Shown: piece after piece, positions 21,580 through 32,181 of the stretch
Numbering within the stretch: the first letter of the stretch is position 1
Layout: each line of letters begins with the position of its first letter
DNA from: Gordius sp. MW1
Lineage: Eukaryota; Nematomorpha; Gordioida; Gordea; Gordiidae
DNA length: 64,000 nt
Direction of reading: 5' to 3'
Assembly: GCA_964036665.1 (NCBI GenBank)
Contig: OZ038526.1
Location: 31,124,001 to 31,188,000 of the forward strand
Translations under genes and position numbers: made by a program
The notes under the pieces: generated by a model
Databases searched by the model: none
Told to the model about the DNA's origin: nothing
What the model saw: only the letters and a program-made list of their open reading frames with translations

Positions 21580-22690
21580 TTATCTATTATATAATAAACA
21601 TAGATAAAAGTTGTTTACTTTTAATGCTATGCAATTTAACTAGTTATATAATAAACATAAATAAAAGTTGTTTACTTTTTAATTGCTATGCAATTTAACT
21701 AGTTTTGGGGTTAGAATCCCGGAGTTTTTTTGACTCTTATGATTGTTCTTGTTACTATCATTGATAATAAGAATTTTTGGCCGTCCGCTGGCTGCTGACC
21801 AATGAAAAAAATGACCATTGGCCAAAATGTGAATCGAAATTATTTTTTTCGTTTTTTTTGACTATTATGATTGTTCCTGTTTCTACCATTGCTATTATGA
21901 CTTTTTGGCCGACCGCTGGCTGCTGACCAATGTTATATAATAAACATAAATAAAAGTTGTTTACTTTTAATTGCTATGCAATTTAACTAGTTTTTGGGTT
22001 AGAATCCCGGAGTTTTTTTGACTCTTATGATTGTTCTTGTTACTATCATTGATAATAAGACTTTTTGGCCGTCCGTTGGCTGCTGACCAATGAAAAAAAT
22101 GACCATTGGCCAAAATGTGAATCTGAGTTTATTTTTTCGTTTTTTTTTGACTATTATGATTGTTCCTGTTACTACCATTGCTATTATGACTTTTTGGCCG
22201 TCCGCTGGCTCCTGACCGATGGAAAAAATGACCATTGGCCAAAATGTGAATCGAAATTATTTTTTTCGTTTTTTTTGACTATTATGATTGTTCCTGTTCC
22301 TACCATTGCTATTATGACTTTTTGGCCGTCCGCTGGCTGCTGACCAATGGAATAAAATGACCATTGGCCAAAATGTGATTCGAAAACTTTTATTTCGTTT
22401 TTTTTGACTATTATGAATTTATATCCACTTTTATTGTGTCCTGGCTGCTGACCAATGGAAAAAAATGACCATTGGCCAAAATGTGATTCGAAAATTTTTT
22501 TTTCGTTTTTTTACTCTTATGAATTTATATCCACTTTTACCGTGTGCTGGCTGCTGACCAATGGAAAAAAATGACCATTGGCCAAAGTGAGCATAAAAAT
22601 TTTTTTTCCGTTTTTTTGGCTATCATTGACTTATAGAGTATCTGTTGGTACTGACCAATAGAGAAAAAGTGACCATTGGCCAAATTTTTG
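21580..22690 (+). repeat. Tandem repeat around tgaccattggccaaaatgtg
   Basis: Units of about 105-130 bp contain ggctgctgaccaatg, tgaccattggccaaaatgtg and ttttttttgactattatga. About seven copies are present, the first two within a longer duplication of about 290 bp that also carries gctatgcaatttaactag. An eight-copy (CCGT)n-type microsatellite lies just upstream at 21360-21394. Open frames across the array are artefacts. Confidence 0.8.
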
Positions 22691-23757
22691 ATTTTTTTAA
22701 TTAAAAATTGTTCAAATTCAACAAAAAATTTCTCCCAACAATTCTGCAAATTCTTAACATTGTGTTGTTTTATAATATAATGTTTGTTAGACCCATAATC
22801 ACTAAAGGCCATAAAAACTAATGTAATACGCAACTAGATGCAAACACTAAATCTAACCCTAACCCTTGCCTATATAACATTTTGCCTATAATGGAAAATT
22901 TGTATAAATAATTAATTAATCATTAGGCATTTAATACCCCCCTATAGGCATTCTCGCCCCTTCCCACCTTTCTCGCCCATAAATTTCATAGCAAATATGA
23001 TACATTTATACGAAGTACAGATGAGTCGTTCCCCCTTCCCTTCCCCTCTTCCCTTCCCTTCTCCCCCTTCCCACGAGGGCCGAAGGCCCGAGTTTTGTTA
23101 TAATAATCAAAGCGCTCATCAAGAATCACATTTCCTAAACCGGATAAATTTTCAAATTTTAAATTCTTAATTTTATAATTGTTTTTAGCAATAAATTTAA
23201 TACTAATTTACTTGCGAACATCAAGCAATAAATAATTACAATTTTAGGAAATTCAGCATATTTAAAATCCATATATTTAAATATTCATAGCAATGCAATG
23301 CTATCTTAAATGCTAATTTGTAGTAATATTCACTTAACAAAATTTGATCCAGGATAATTGTACAAATACATGTAGAGTTATAAGGTAATGTTTTGTTTTT
23401 TGTAGTTATTTTATTGATAAGTATGTTAGTTAAGTAATAACCTCAGAGATTTAAAGTCTTTTAACAATAAATTTAATACTAATTTACTTGCCAACATCAA
23501 GCAATAAATTATTACAATTTTAGGAAACAGTGGCGTAGCTAGGGGGGGGCCCAGGGGGCCCGGGCCCCCCCAAGAGCAAAAACCGGGCCCCATGGGCCCC
23601 CCCAAGCGAAAAATCTTGGGCCCCTCCTGGGCCCCTTAAGCCATTTTCTTCATCTTAACTAAGAAACAATATAAAGATTATTATTATTGTTGAATAAAAG
23701 TTTTAATTATAATATTACAAATAAAAATAAAGATGCTGCATAAGACGACACAAAAGG

Positions 23758-24000
23758 GTGCGAAATTTTATTATTTTAATTAAAATAATTTTAACCAATT
23801 TCATGTCATGCGAAAGATCGTTCTCATTGCTAAAACGGATTAAAACTTATCTTCGTTCCACAATTGGACAAGATAGGTTATCTTCCTTAGCTTTATTGAG
23901 CGTGGAACATGACTTTATAAATGGTATTCCCCCAGATGATATTATAAATTTGTTTGCAACATCGAGTAAAAGGCGTAATGAACTACTATTAAAAGACTAA
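23758..24000 (+). pseudogene. hAT transposase C-terminal dimerisation remnant
   Basis: An 80-codon frame with SCERSFSLLKRIKTYLRS followed by RLSSLALLSVEHD. This is the hydrophobic hAT C-terminal dimerisation motif as in ZMYM1-like hAT proteins. The N-terminal BED finger and catalytic core are missing, so it is the last piece of a deleted transposase. A reversed copy of the same motif lies at about 51650-51690. Confidence 0.8.
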
Positions 24001-24886
24001 TTTTTATATTTAATGAAAAACTATCTGGGCTTTTAAACTTTTTAGCACTTTTAAAATATATTAAGATATTATTAAATTTACGAAAATTCCATCCTGGATT
24101 CAATTTAATTGTCCATCTCACATGCTTATTGTTTAACATATCTTGGATATTTTTATGTACCACCACATGCACATATAAAGCCAATAGTTTTCCAAAAAAT
24201 AGTTTGTACACCATTTTTCCCCCTTATCATAAGTTTGATAAATTAATATTAATAACCAATTCCTGAATTTTATACAATTGTTAACGCATCAAAACTTTCA
24301 AGGGATAAAAATCCTAAAAAATTCATTCTGTTTGTCTTTAAACGCTAAGTTGTTCTGTGCATCTCACATCTCTAATTTCATCTAAAATTATTAAATAAAA
24401 TTTTGATTCATTTAATTTTGACAGAATATTTTTAAGGTTCATTTAGCCGTTAAATTTATTAGTTCATTTTAATTTTCAGGTGGTGTAAAGGGGGGGGGGG
24501 GGGGGGGGGTTGTACAAATATATCTATAATATCAAGGGGCAATAACTTCTAAATACTAATTTTAATTTCATAATTAATTTTTTTTATATTTTATGTTATA
24601 TGTAATTCGCCTTTTGAGGATCTAACCTAAAAAAAGGCTTTTAAATGTTCTCATTGTTTTCCTGATATAAATGCTGCCTGAAAATGCTGCCAATATTGCA
24701 TATATAAAATTATAAGGCAATAAAATACTTTTATAAAAACTATGTTGTATAGATTTTTTAATTATTTGCATTATTTTTTAAAATGTCAAAGATTTCTTGT
24801 CAATATCCCCGTTCCACTTTGTACCCTTACAATTCATTTATACAAAACTTATTATAGCATGTGAAATTTTCTATATTGTTTCAACT

Positions 24887-25042
24887 AGTGCCCTATCAAC
24901 TCGCGAAAACAATCTTGCCGAATTTAATGTCCCCCAGCTTAAAATCGTCCCCCATTCAACCAATCACAAAATGGAGGGCTTTTTTTTTAGCTGGGGGACA
25001 TTAAATTCGGCGAGATTGTTTTCGGCAAGTTGACGGGCCACC
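24887..25042. mobile_element. Mutator-type MITE inside the hAT
   Basis: About 50-bp inverted repeats (left ...caatcttgccgaatttaatg, right cattaaattcggcgagattg...gacgggccacc). They are flanked by a perfect 9-bp duplication GTTTCAACT (24878-24886 and 25043-25051). Nine-bp duplications are typical of Mutator-like elements. A related copy lies just upstream of MCM7 (63003-63228). Confidence 0.88.
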
Positions 25043-26394
25043 GTTTCAACTACATCACCTTGTTTTATTTATGAATAAATTTTATTTATAGTATTTTTAT
25101 GCCCTATAAACATGAGGGGACATATTAGTGTGATGTTAATAGAAAAAATACACAGAGTAATAGCGGAATTTTAAGTTTGTCCAACGTTTATGAGGGAAAA
25201 ATTTTAAATTGCATTTGACCCATTGTCATATTTGGGTTTTGAATTGGGGGGGGGCAAAACATAAATTTTTTTTTCTTAAGGGTGTGCGTAACAAAATTTT
25301 TTTGTCCCCCCCCCTCTTTGACCAGCTCAGCCCCCCCAAGGCAAAAAGGCTAGCTACGCCACTGTTAGGAAAGTTCATCATATTTAAAATCCATATATTT
25401 AATATAGTTAAATATTCATAGCAATGCAATGCTATCTTAAATGCTAATTTGATGTAGTAATATTCACTTAACAAAATTAGATCCAGGATAATTGTAAAAA
25501 TACATGTAGAGTTATAAGGTAATGTTTTGTTTTTTGTAGTTATTTTAGTGATAAGTATGTTAGTTAAGTAATAACCTCAGAGATTTAGAGTCTTTTAACA
25601 ATAAATTTAATACTAATTTACTTGCCAACATCAAGCAATAAATAATTACAATTTTAGAAAAGTTCATCATATTTAAAATCCATATATTTAATATAATTAA
25701 ATATTCATAGCAATGCAATGCTATCTTAAATGCTAATTTGTAGTAATATTCACTTAACAAAATTTGATCCAGGATAATTGTACAAATACATGTAGAGTTA
25801 TAAGGTAATGTTTTGTTTTTTGTAGTTATTTTATTGATAAGTATGTTAGTTAAGTAATAACCTCAGAGATTTAAAGTCTTTTAACAATAAATTTAATACT
25901 AATTTACTTGCCAACATCAAGCAATAAATAATTACAATTTAGGAAAGTTCATCATATTTAAAACCCATATATTTATTATAATTAAATATTCATAGCAATG
26001 CAATGCTATCTTAAATGCTAATTTCATGTCGTAATATTCACTTAACAAAATTTGATCCAGGATAATTGTAATACATGAGTTAGAAATTAATGTTTTGTTT
26101 TTTGTAGTTATTTTATTGATAAGTAAGTTAGTTAAGTAATAACCTCAGAGATTTAGAGTCTTTTAACAATAAATTTAATACTAATTTACTTGCCAACATC
26201 AAGCAATAGCTCTAATACTGTACGTGTATTACCTTATTCTTCATAAGACCTATTTATTTGCATTAGCATTCGGACCTTTGACATTATAAATTATTTCATA
26301 TATGACCCCATTTTAGATTAGTCTTATTAATAGGTTATACTTATTTAACCACTTAAGGACTGAGCCAAAGCAACGCTTGGCCGGGTACAGCTAG

Positions 26395-26846
26395 TTATAT
26401 ATAAAAATGTAACTCCGTTTTCTTTGTCCTTTAATAACTTCTAAAATTCTCGACCGATTGCCACCAAATTTGGTCAGATCATTGCATAGCATCCTAAATG
26501 GTTTATATATATACTTTTTATCGACCTGCTACAGCCGTAACCCTCCCGTGATACTTTTTGTCACCCATTGCATATTATCGTTACCACCTCACATTTTAAC
26601 CTATAAAATTAACAAATACCTTATAAGTATTTTACACTGTTACAAATCTATTAATTATAAATAAATATACCTTTTCCTATTATTAAATTAAATAATATTT
26701 ATTTCAATAATATAGCATTATATTTTTTATATCATAAACTCTCTTACAGCCGACCCAAATTTATTCATAAATGTCCTACTAATATTTACTAATTATTTAG
26801 CTGATTAAGAACTAAGCCAAAGCAACGCTTGGCCGGGCACAGCTAG
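26395..26846 (+). mobile_element. Complete short Helitron-like element
   Basis: Begins tatatataaaaatgtaactc directly after the CTAG of the preceding element. It ends with the hairpin gccaaagcaacgcttggc and ccgggcacagCTAG, followed by T. 452 bp, non-coding. It forms a head-to-tail junction with 20895-26394. Confidence 0.75.
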
Positions 26847-28244
26847 TATTATATAGAATGAGGAACATTCGCTTAGTTATCTACTTCCTGGGGCGGTCTG
26901 GTGTTTTCACGGGAAATAAATGTTCAAACTTTCTTGTACTTAGCTATTTTTACAATCATTTTCGGAAATTTTACAACGCATTTTGTCAAAAATTAGATAA
27001 AAGATATTAGATGTATATTTTATGTTTCTAGGTTTTTATAGGTGCCTTAAAGTTTTTGATGTAACTAAACTATAATACTTTAACCCAGTTAATTTAGTTA
27101 TAAATCAAAAAACAGGGTGGGGGGAATTTCCCGTCCCCCCCCCTCAGTTACGCCACTATGGCCGTAGCCCAAGGTTTAAACTATCTAGTTTAAGATATTA
27201 AAATCCTATTATTAAGTTTTAATTGTAAATAATGTCAATTTATATCTTACAATTGTGAAGGTTTGAAAAAAGTAGCAAATTTATTGCATAAATTATTATA
27301 GACTTTACAACATTTCGGTCAGTCACTGTGAAATCATACATTATTTTAGAATTCTAAAAAGGATTTAAATCCGACAACAGTAAATTTTGGTAATTTAAAT
27401 ATACATACAAACCAAAATTTATATTTAATTTAAATAGCAATCAACACTGTGAACAAGTTGTTCCTTTATTGAAACAATTTTAAAACATATGAAATCTAAA
27501 TGCTAATAACTACGGGAAATTAGTATTTTTGACGCGTGGTAGGCCATAGGATTCAAAAGCCCTTGGTTTTTGTATGTCAAACATCGTCGTCGGTCTTGCT
27601 GTTAACCTTTTATAATTTAATCATATCAATTAATTCAAAATTACTAAAAACTAAAATTAATAAAATTCTGATCGCGATATTTTGTTATAAGTACGCCGGA
27701 AAATAATTTATTCTTTCCAATTCATTGTACATGCTAAGAGCAGGCATAGAATCATGTATCGAAATTAAAATGGGTTTTATAATTTCCATGCGATTATCTG
27801 CTCAATGTAATTGTTTGAGGTATGTGTGATTGCATTTTTCATAGATTATAAACCTTTTTCACAAATCTCCCCACAGATCCTATATTACCGAGTTAACTTA
27901 GTTTTTATTTTATTTACTTTTACATGACGTTATTTAGAATTATGATTATTATTATATGATTGACGGATTCGTAAAAAGAGTTCATCTTTGCTTAAATATA
28001 GAGCTAGTCCAAAAAGCCTTTAGTTTTCTGAATGAACTATTTGCAAACAAATCCATAAATGTGAGAGATTAAGTAACGCAAAAACTATGTGTATCTTATT
28101 AAACTTGTTGAATAATTAAACTAAGAGTAAAGACTTTTTTGCATTGCATGAAAATAAAACGGGTATATTTGAACGAAATTGAAGAAATTCTTTTCTCAAA
28201 ACCATCGAAAAGAATGGCTTTAAATTTTATTTTTTATTAAGAAT
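26847..28244. other. Intergenic DNA, one old element end
   Basis: AT-rich DNA without a gene. At 27112-27165 a patch ggtggggggaatttcccgtc...cagttacgccacta is the reversed end of the nested element at 5875. The remainder shows nothing recognisable. Confidence 0.55.
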
Positions 28245-30572
28245 TTAAAAAAGTATTTTAAGATGCAAAATAAGCTTGATTCGGACGCACTTATCATTTT
28301 CCTGTTCCGATTGTGAGGACTTTAGTTCGCTGTCAGTTACTTCATTTTGGGGTGGTCTATCGATTTGAGACCATCGGGAAACCCCAACGTGTGGTGTTTT
28401 TATAATGTGTTCTTGAGTTGGTATTGTTTCGGGCGGGCAATACCCGAAAAAATTGATTGAAAATAACCAACAAATGCAACCAGAAACCATTGATACCCCG
28501 AACACGAATACGGAGAAAAGGACTATCTGAGAGCTCCTGAGCTGCAAAAAAGTCTCTTCCTCCACGCACAACACCCCATTACCTCATTACCACAAACAGA
28601 ATAAATTATTGGCTAATTTTATATTCAAATTCAATGTTTGCGCTAAATTAAATCTCAATTTTAAAATCAAATGTCAAGTTTTTTTTGCATTTGCTAAATT
28701 TTTTTGAAATTAAATTTGCTACGTTTTACCTCTTTTACTAAGTTTAATAATTATATATGCGCAATTGAAAAAACTTTCCATTTAAAAAAAACTTTGTTAT
28801 ATATTTTTAAAATAATTGGAATTTTAATTAAAACACTTAGCATAAAATACTTAGCATTTTTAATAAAGAGCCTAGCGTCTATTACTTAGCATACTGTAAT
28901 TTTCAACTTGGCATTTAAATGACGCCAATTAATAAATGAATGAATATATGAGCAAAGCTATGAGCTATCATAGATAGAGCCCTGCAAAATGGAAATTCTT
29001 CGACCCGAGCCCGATACTTTTTATTTTATCTTGCCCGAGCCGGACCCGAGCTGAATTTTTTTTTTGTAATCGGGACGACCCAGGCCTGGCCCAATTTTTT
29101 TAAATGTAAATTTATAAAAAGTTTTATTCAGCATACCCACCCACACTTTCATTTAACAAAAAAATATTTAGTCTTCTCTAAATAGTCTACTCAACAAAAG
29201 AATTAGTAAAAAGTTGTAAATATCTTTTAGCTCGATTTTGTCTCGGGCCTCGGGTCGGGTTGACCCATTAGGCTCGACCCGAGCCCAAGGCTCTTTGCAG
29301 GGCTCTAATCATATACTAATAAACTGCTCATCGAAATGTTATAAATTTCAAAAAGTGAAACAAACAGCCATAATTCTGAATTATAAATTATTTAAATTAA
29401 TGATACCTTCGTATCCCGGACGACATAGGCACCTAAATTGATTTGTGTCGGGTGTGAATAAGTGTGTAGCACATTCCCCATTATTGGAGCAACGATAATT
29501 TGCTCCTCGCGACCTTTCGCATACGAATCGATTCGAATAATTACAGGGTATATCCGTGACCATTACATTTTCTTCGTCTATAAGGATGGCCGGACAATTC
29601 AAAGATATTTCTACACTTTAAAAATGAGAAAATTTAGGAAAATATTGATATTGATTCCTGAACTTGATAAATATTATTTAGGCCATAAACGATTGATAAA
29701 TTTTTGCCTAAAAAAAGAAATCCCTTAATAAATTTTGATGCGAAAATTTAAAAAATGCCGAAATTTAAGGTCTTTGGTTCATTAATAAATAATGTCGCGC
29801 TCATGTTAGACGTTTAATACAATTTCTGAAGGAAACCAACTTTAAGCACATTCCAAACTACATTTTTGGGAATCTTCAAACTATTTAATGTAATAATCAT
29901 TCAATTTTGAACCCTATGTAATAACTGAAAAACGATTCTTATTACCGCAGGACGCTCATTAATATACTGCAAACTTTACGCAAAATATTAATAAAAATAT
30001 ATGAAATTAGATACATTTCAACAAAATAAAACGGTTTATTCTTACGCTCGTCCAAGTCTTAAATTATCCGCAACGTAATTCAGGGATGAAAGAGGGTTAA
30101 CATCGGCGATCCAATAAACGTACTTTAGATCGGTTCCACTTGTACGCGAAGTGAATTTAATTTGTGGCATTACGTGCTTAAGCACGAAATCACTCTGAGA
30201 TTTAGATCTCAATGATAACAAGGTAACGTAATGTAATATGGATCCATTTTTCGGGTAAGATAAGTTGGAGCAATATTGCATCGCTCCTTCCCAAGTAAGA
30301 ATTGGTTCCTCTTGAATAATTGTCTCACTATCATTAAGGGTCGTGGCAATGGTTTGAGGACTGAAATAGCATACGTTATTGATTTTTAACCACGCAGATG
30401 GGCATTGTGGATAATTTTCCCAACAGAACTCGCCCGGCTTATTATTTGTTTTATTAGAAACTTTGTGGCTAATTTGGCTATAAATAAGATCGAAAATTGT
30501 TCTCTTTTGAGCGAAGGCTATACCGAGACAAGACAAGTTTACCAGGAGATGAGCTGTTATACCATGAATCAT
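28245..30572 (-). CDS. Membrane receptor with C-type lectin and EGF-like domains
   Basis: Exons on the minus strand are 30572-30046, 29615-29407 and 28582-28245 (527, 209 and 338 nt); all are gt-ag and in frame, giving 357 residues. A signal peptide (about 1-21) leads to a C-type lectin domain (about 50-209, with CPSAWLKINNVCYF, WEGAMQYCSNL and the closing DIPCNYSNRFVCE). An EGF-like module follows (CSNNGEC...CLCRPGYEGNGVLC, 218-251), then one transmembrane helix (about 264-288) and a polar tail of about 65 residues. So it is a type I cell-surface protein. The lectin EPN/QPD and WND calcium-sugar motifs are absent, so classical sugar binding is doubtful. The EGF module has five cysteines of its own; C208 may supply the sixth. 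I do not recognise a named orthologue. A hAT MITE sits in intron 2. Confidence 0.8.
28975..29307. mobile_element. hAT MITE with TAGAGCCCTGCAAA ends
   Basis: TAGAGCCCTGCAAAATGG at the left and CTTTGCAGGGCTCTA at the right are inverted repeats. The flanks ATCATAGA and ATCATATA form an 8-bp duplication with one change. Subterminal cgacccgagcccg / ctcgacccgagccc tracts are GC-rich. It lies in intron 2 of the lectin receptor gene. Relatives: 47087-47720 and 58101-58687. Confidence 0.88.
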
Positions 30573-31329
30573 AACTTCAAATGATAGAAGTCACGTTTCT
30601 AAAAGTTTTTATTAATGTTTGAATGCACTTTACCGATGAAAATTTAAAAATACTAGTAAGTTTATTAGTTGTACGGATCGATTTTATATTATTGTACATT
30701 AACTGATTTCTTCACATCCCGATGCCAAGCATTATTATGGTTTTACGCTTTGTTCTAACCTTTTGGCATCCAATATTTTTATGCCCATGCTCTGGTATGT
30801 ATATCAGTCAGTAAACAGGCCATGAATTTTTTTAAAGGAGCATTCGCCGAAATCTAGATCCACATTCTTTTTAAACAGAAAACGGCATGGAATCTTCATT
30901 TGCCGACTCTTGGGCCGTTTTAGATGATTATAAATCCAATCTTCGTATTTAAGCAGTATGTCTTTTTATTTTAAGTTTATATATGTAACTTCGTTTTCGT
31001 ACAAGTAAAGCTATTAAACAAAAAAAGGATTAAAAAACACTGGCAAGGTTTATTATTAAGTTTTAGACGTATCGATTTTAGCTAGTGTACACAAACTGAA
31101 AATCTTTTAACATTTTTATGCTATGCATTAACATTGTTTAATTCTTTTTTAATCAAATATGTATTATATTATCACACTGATGGACTTAAAAGAATATTTA
31201 TTGTTTGTAATAAATCAATAATAATCACATAATAACTTAATATTCCAATCTTGGTCATATATATAATTTTTAATTCAGGTATTAAAAAACTTGGAAGGCT
31301 AAATTTTATTCGACTAAGGGTATCAAGAA
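30573..31329. other. Upstream of the lectin receptor gene
   Basis: AT-rich DNA that should include the promoter of the minus-strand receptor gene. A stretch near 30977 (tatatatgtaacttcgttttc) resembles the 5' end of the Helitron-like elements but no complete copy is seen. No other gene recognised. Confidence 0.45.
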
Positions 31330-31730
31330 GTGGCGTAGCCGTAGCTAGTCTTTTTGCCTTGAGGGGGCCGACCTTTGATTTCAAATAAGGGGAAAGGGGT
31401 CAAACCATGGGAATAGCCAGGGGGGGGCGGCCAAAAAAAATTCATTACTACAAAACCCTTAAAAATTAAAAATATCTGTTCCCTCCCCCAATTGAACTCA
31501 AAACATTCCCCCCCCCCCCTAATTCAAACTGGCTACGTCCTTGGGTCAAACGCAATTGAAAATTTTTTCCTTCAAAAACGTTAGTCGTGTATTTTTTCTT
31601 ATAACATCACACTGGTATGTCTCAGATCCCTCATGTTTATAGGGCATAAAATAGATAAAATTTATTCATAAAGTAATATAGTTTAAACGATTAAATCAAG
31701 ACAACATAAAAAATTTCACATGGTATAGTA
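31330..31730 (-). mobile_element. Fragment of the CAGTGGCGTAGCTAG hAT, reverse orientation
   Basis: agtggcgtagccgtagctag...tttttgccttgag at the left matches the right end of 23528-25364 in reverse. The stretch 31550-31730 matches 24855-25210 in reverse (cctcatgtttatagggcata; aatttcacatg). It is cut at 31730 by the next element. A CATGGGCGTAG MITE (31406-31543) is nested in it. Confidence 0.78.
31406..31543. mobile_element. hAT MITE, CATGGGCGTAG family, nested
   Basis: CATGGGAATAGCCAGG to CTGGCTACGTCCTTG, flanked by the perfect 8-bp duplication GGTCAAAC (31398-31405 and 31544-31551). Inserted inside the older hAT fragment. Confidence 0.9.
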
Positions 31731-31839
31731 CAGTGATTCTTAACCTAGGGGTCGCGACCCCCAAGGGGGTCGCGAGAAGTTTGCCGGGGGGTCGCCAAAT
31801 TTTTTTAGAATAAAATAAAAATATTCAGAAAAGCTTTAG

Positions 31840-31935
31840 AAAAAATACTCACCTTGGGATTCGAACTCGTTGCATTATGTTTGTTTACATTTACAAGACG
31901 TCGCTATAACCACTCACACCATGCTGCTATTAAAA
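31840..31935 (-). other. tRNA-like sequence inside the hAT 5' region
   Basis: On the minus strand the stretch reads like a decayed tRNA gene: an A-box-like TGGTGTGAGTGG and a B-box GAGTTCGAATCCC about 50 bases later, followed by AAGGTGAG. It could be a captured tRNA or SINE head, or a chance promoter-like pair. Secondary structure is not convincing for a functional tRNA. Confidence 0.4.
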
Positions 31936-32181
31936 TACGTTGTGAAACTTATTATTTATAATGAAAATAATTTTTTGAATGGTAGATTTTTTTGCTGTTT
32001 CATAATTTATTCATTTTCTAATCTTTAAAATAATTATCTTCATTTAATTTTACAATTCAACAAATTTAACTTCTGAAATTTAAAAATAAAGCGAACTTCT
32101 CACCACAGACTTTGGATCGCAAAATAGTGCATTATTTCTTATATTGTTTGTTCATTTTAAATAGTTATTATATTCCATATT

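Larger units (their letters stand above)
23528..25364 (+). mobile_element. hAT element, CAGTGGCGTAGCTAG ends
   Basis: Starts CAGTGGCGTAGCTAG and ends CTAGCTACGCCACTG, with GGGCCC-rich tracts just inside. It is flanked by the perfect 8-bp duplication TTAGGAAA (23520-23527 and 25365-25372). It carries a remnant of a hAT transposase C-terminus (23758-24000) and, further in, a Mutator-type MITE (24887-25042). Partial relatives occur at 31330-31730, 46140-48202 and 51570-52352. Confidence 0.92.
23185..26215 (+). repeat. ~290-bp satellite array split by a hAT element
   Basis: Units of about 285-289 bp run from ttaggaaagttcatcatatt through tgatccaggataattgta and gtaataacctcagagattt to agcaataaataattacaatt. 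One partial and one full unit precede 23528, and three units follow 25364. The array is continuous once the hAT insertion 23528-25364 and its 8-bp duplication are removed. Confidence 0.88.
20895..26394 (+). mobile_element. Helitron-like element, 5.5 kb, with internal repeats and insertions
   Basis: The 5' part TCTATATATTTAAAAATC...ccgattgccaccaaatttgg matches the 5' part of the short element 26395-26846. The 3' part (hairpin gccaaagcaacgcttggc, then ccgggtacagCTAG) matches the 3' end of that same element. 5' TC, a 3' hairpin about 10 bp before CTAG, and absence of a target duplication are Helitron hallmarks. The interior holds tandem repeats (21580-22690), a satellite (23185-26215) and a hAT insertion. 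No Rep/helicase gene is seen, so it is non-autonomous. Whether 20895 and 26394 belong to one element is inference. Confidence 0.55.

Noticed and set aside
21999-22343. Open frames with repeated DHWPKCES / FWPMVIFFIG-like words
   Set aside because: They arise from the tandem repeat at 21580-22690 on both strands.
22850-22880. Telomeric repeat from ctaaccctaaccc
   Set aside because: Only about two repeats occur, and a similar short gggtaagggttagggtt patch lies in a MITE at about 53670; too short to call telomeric.
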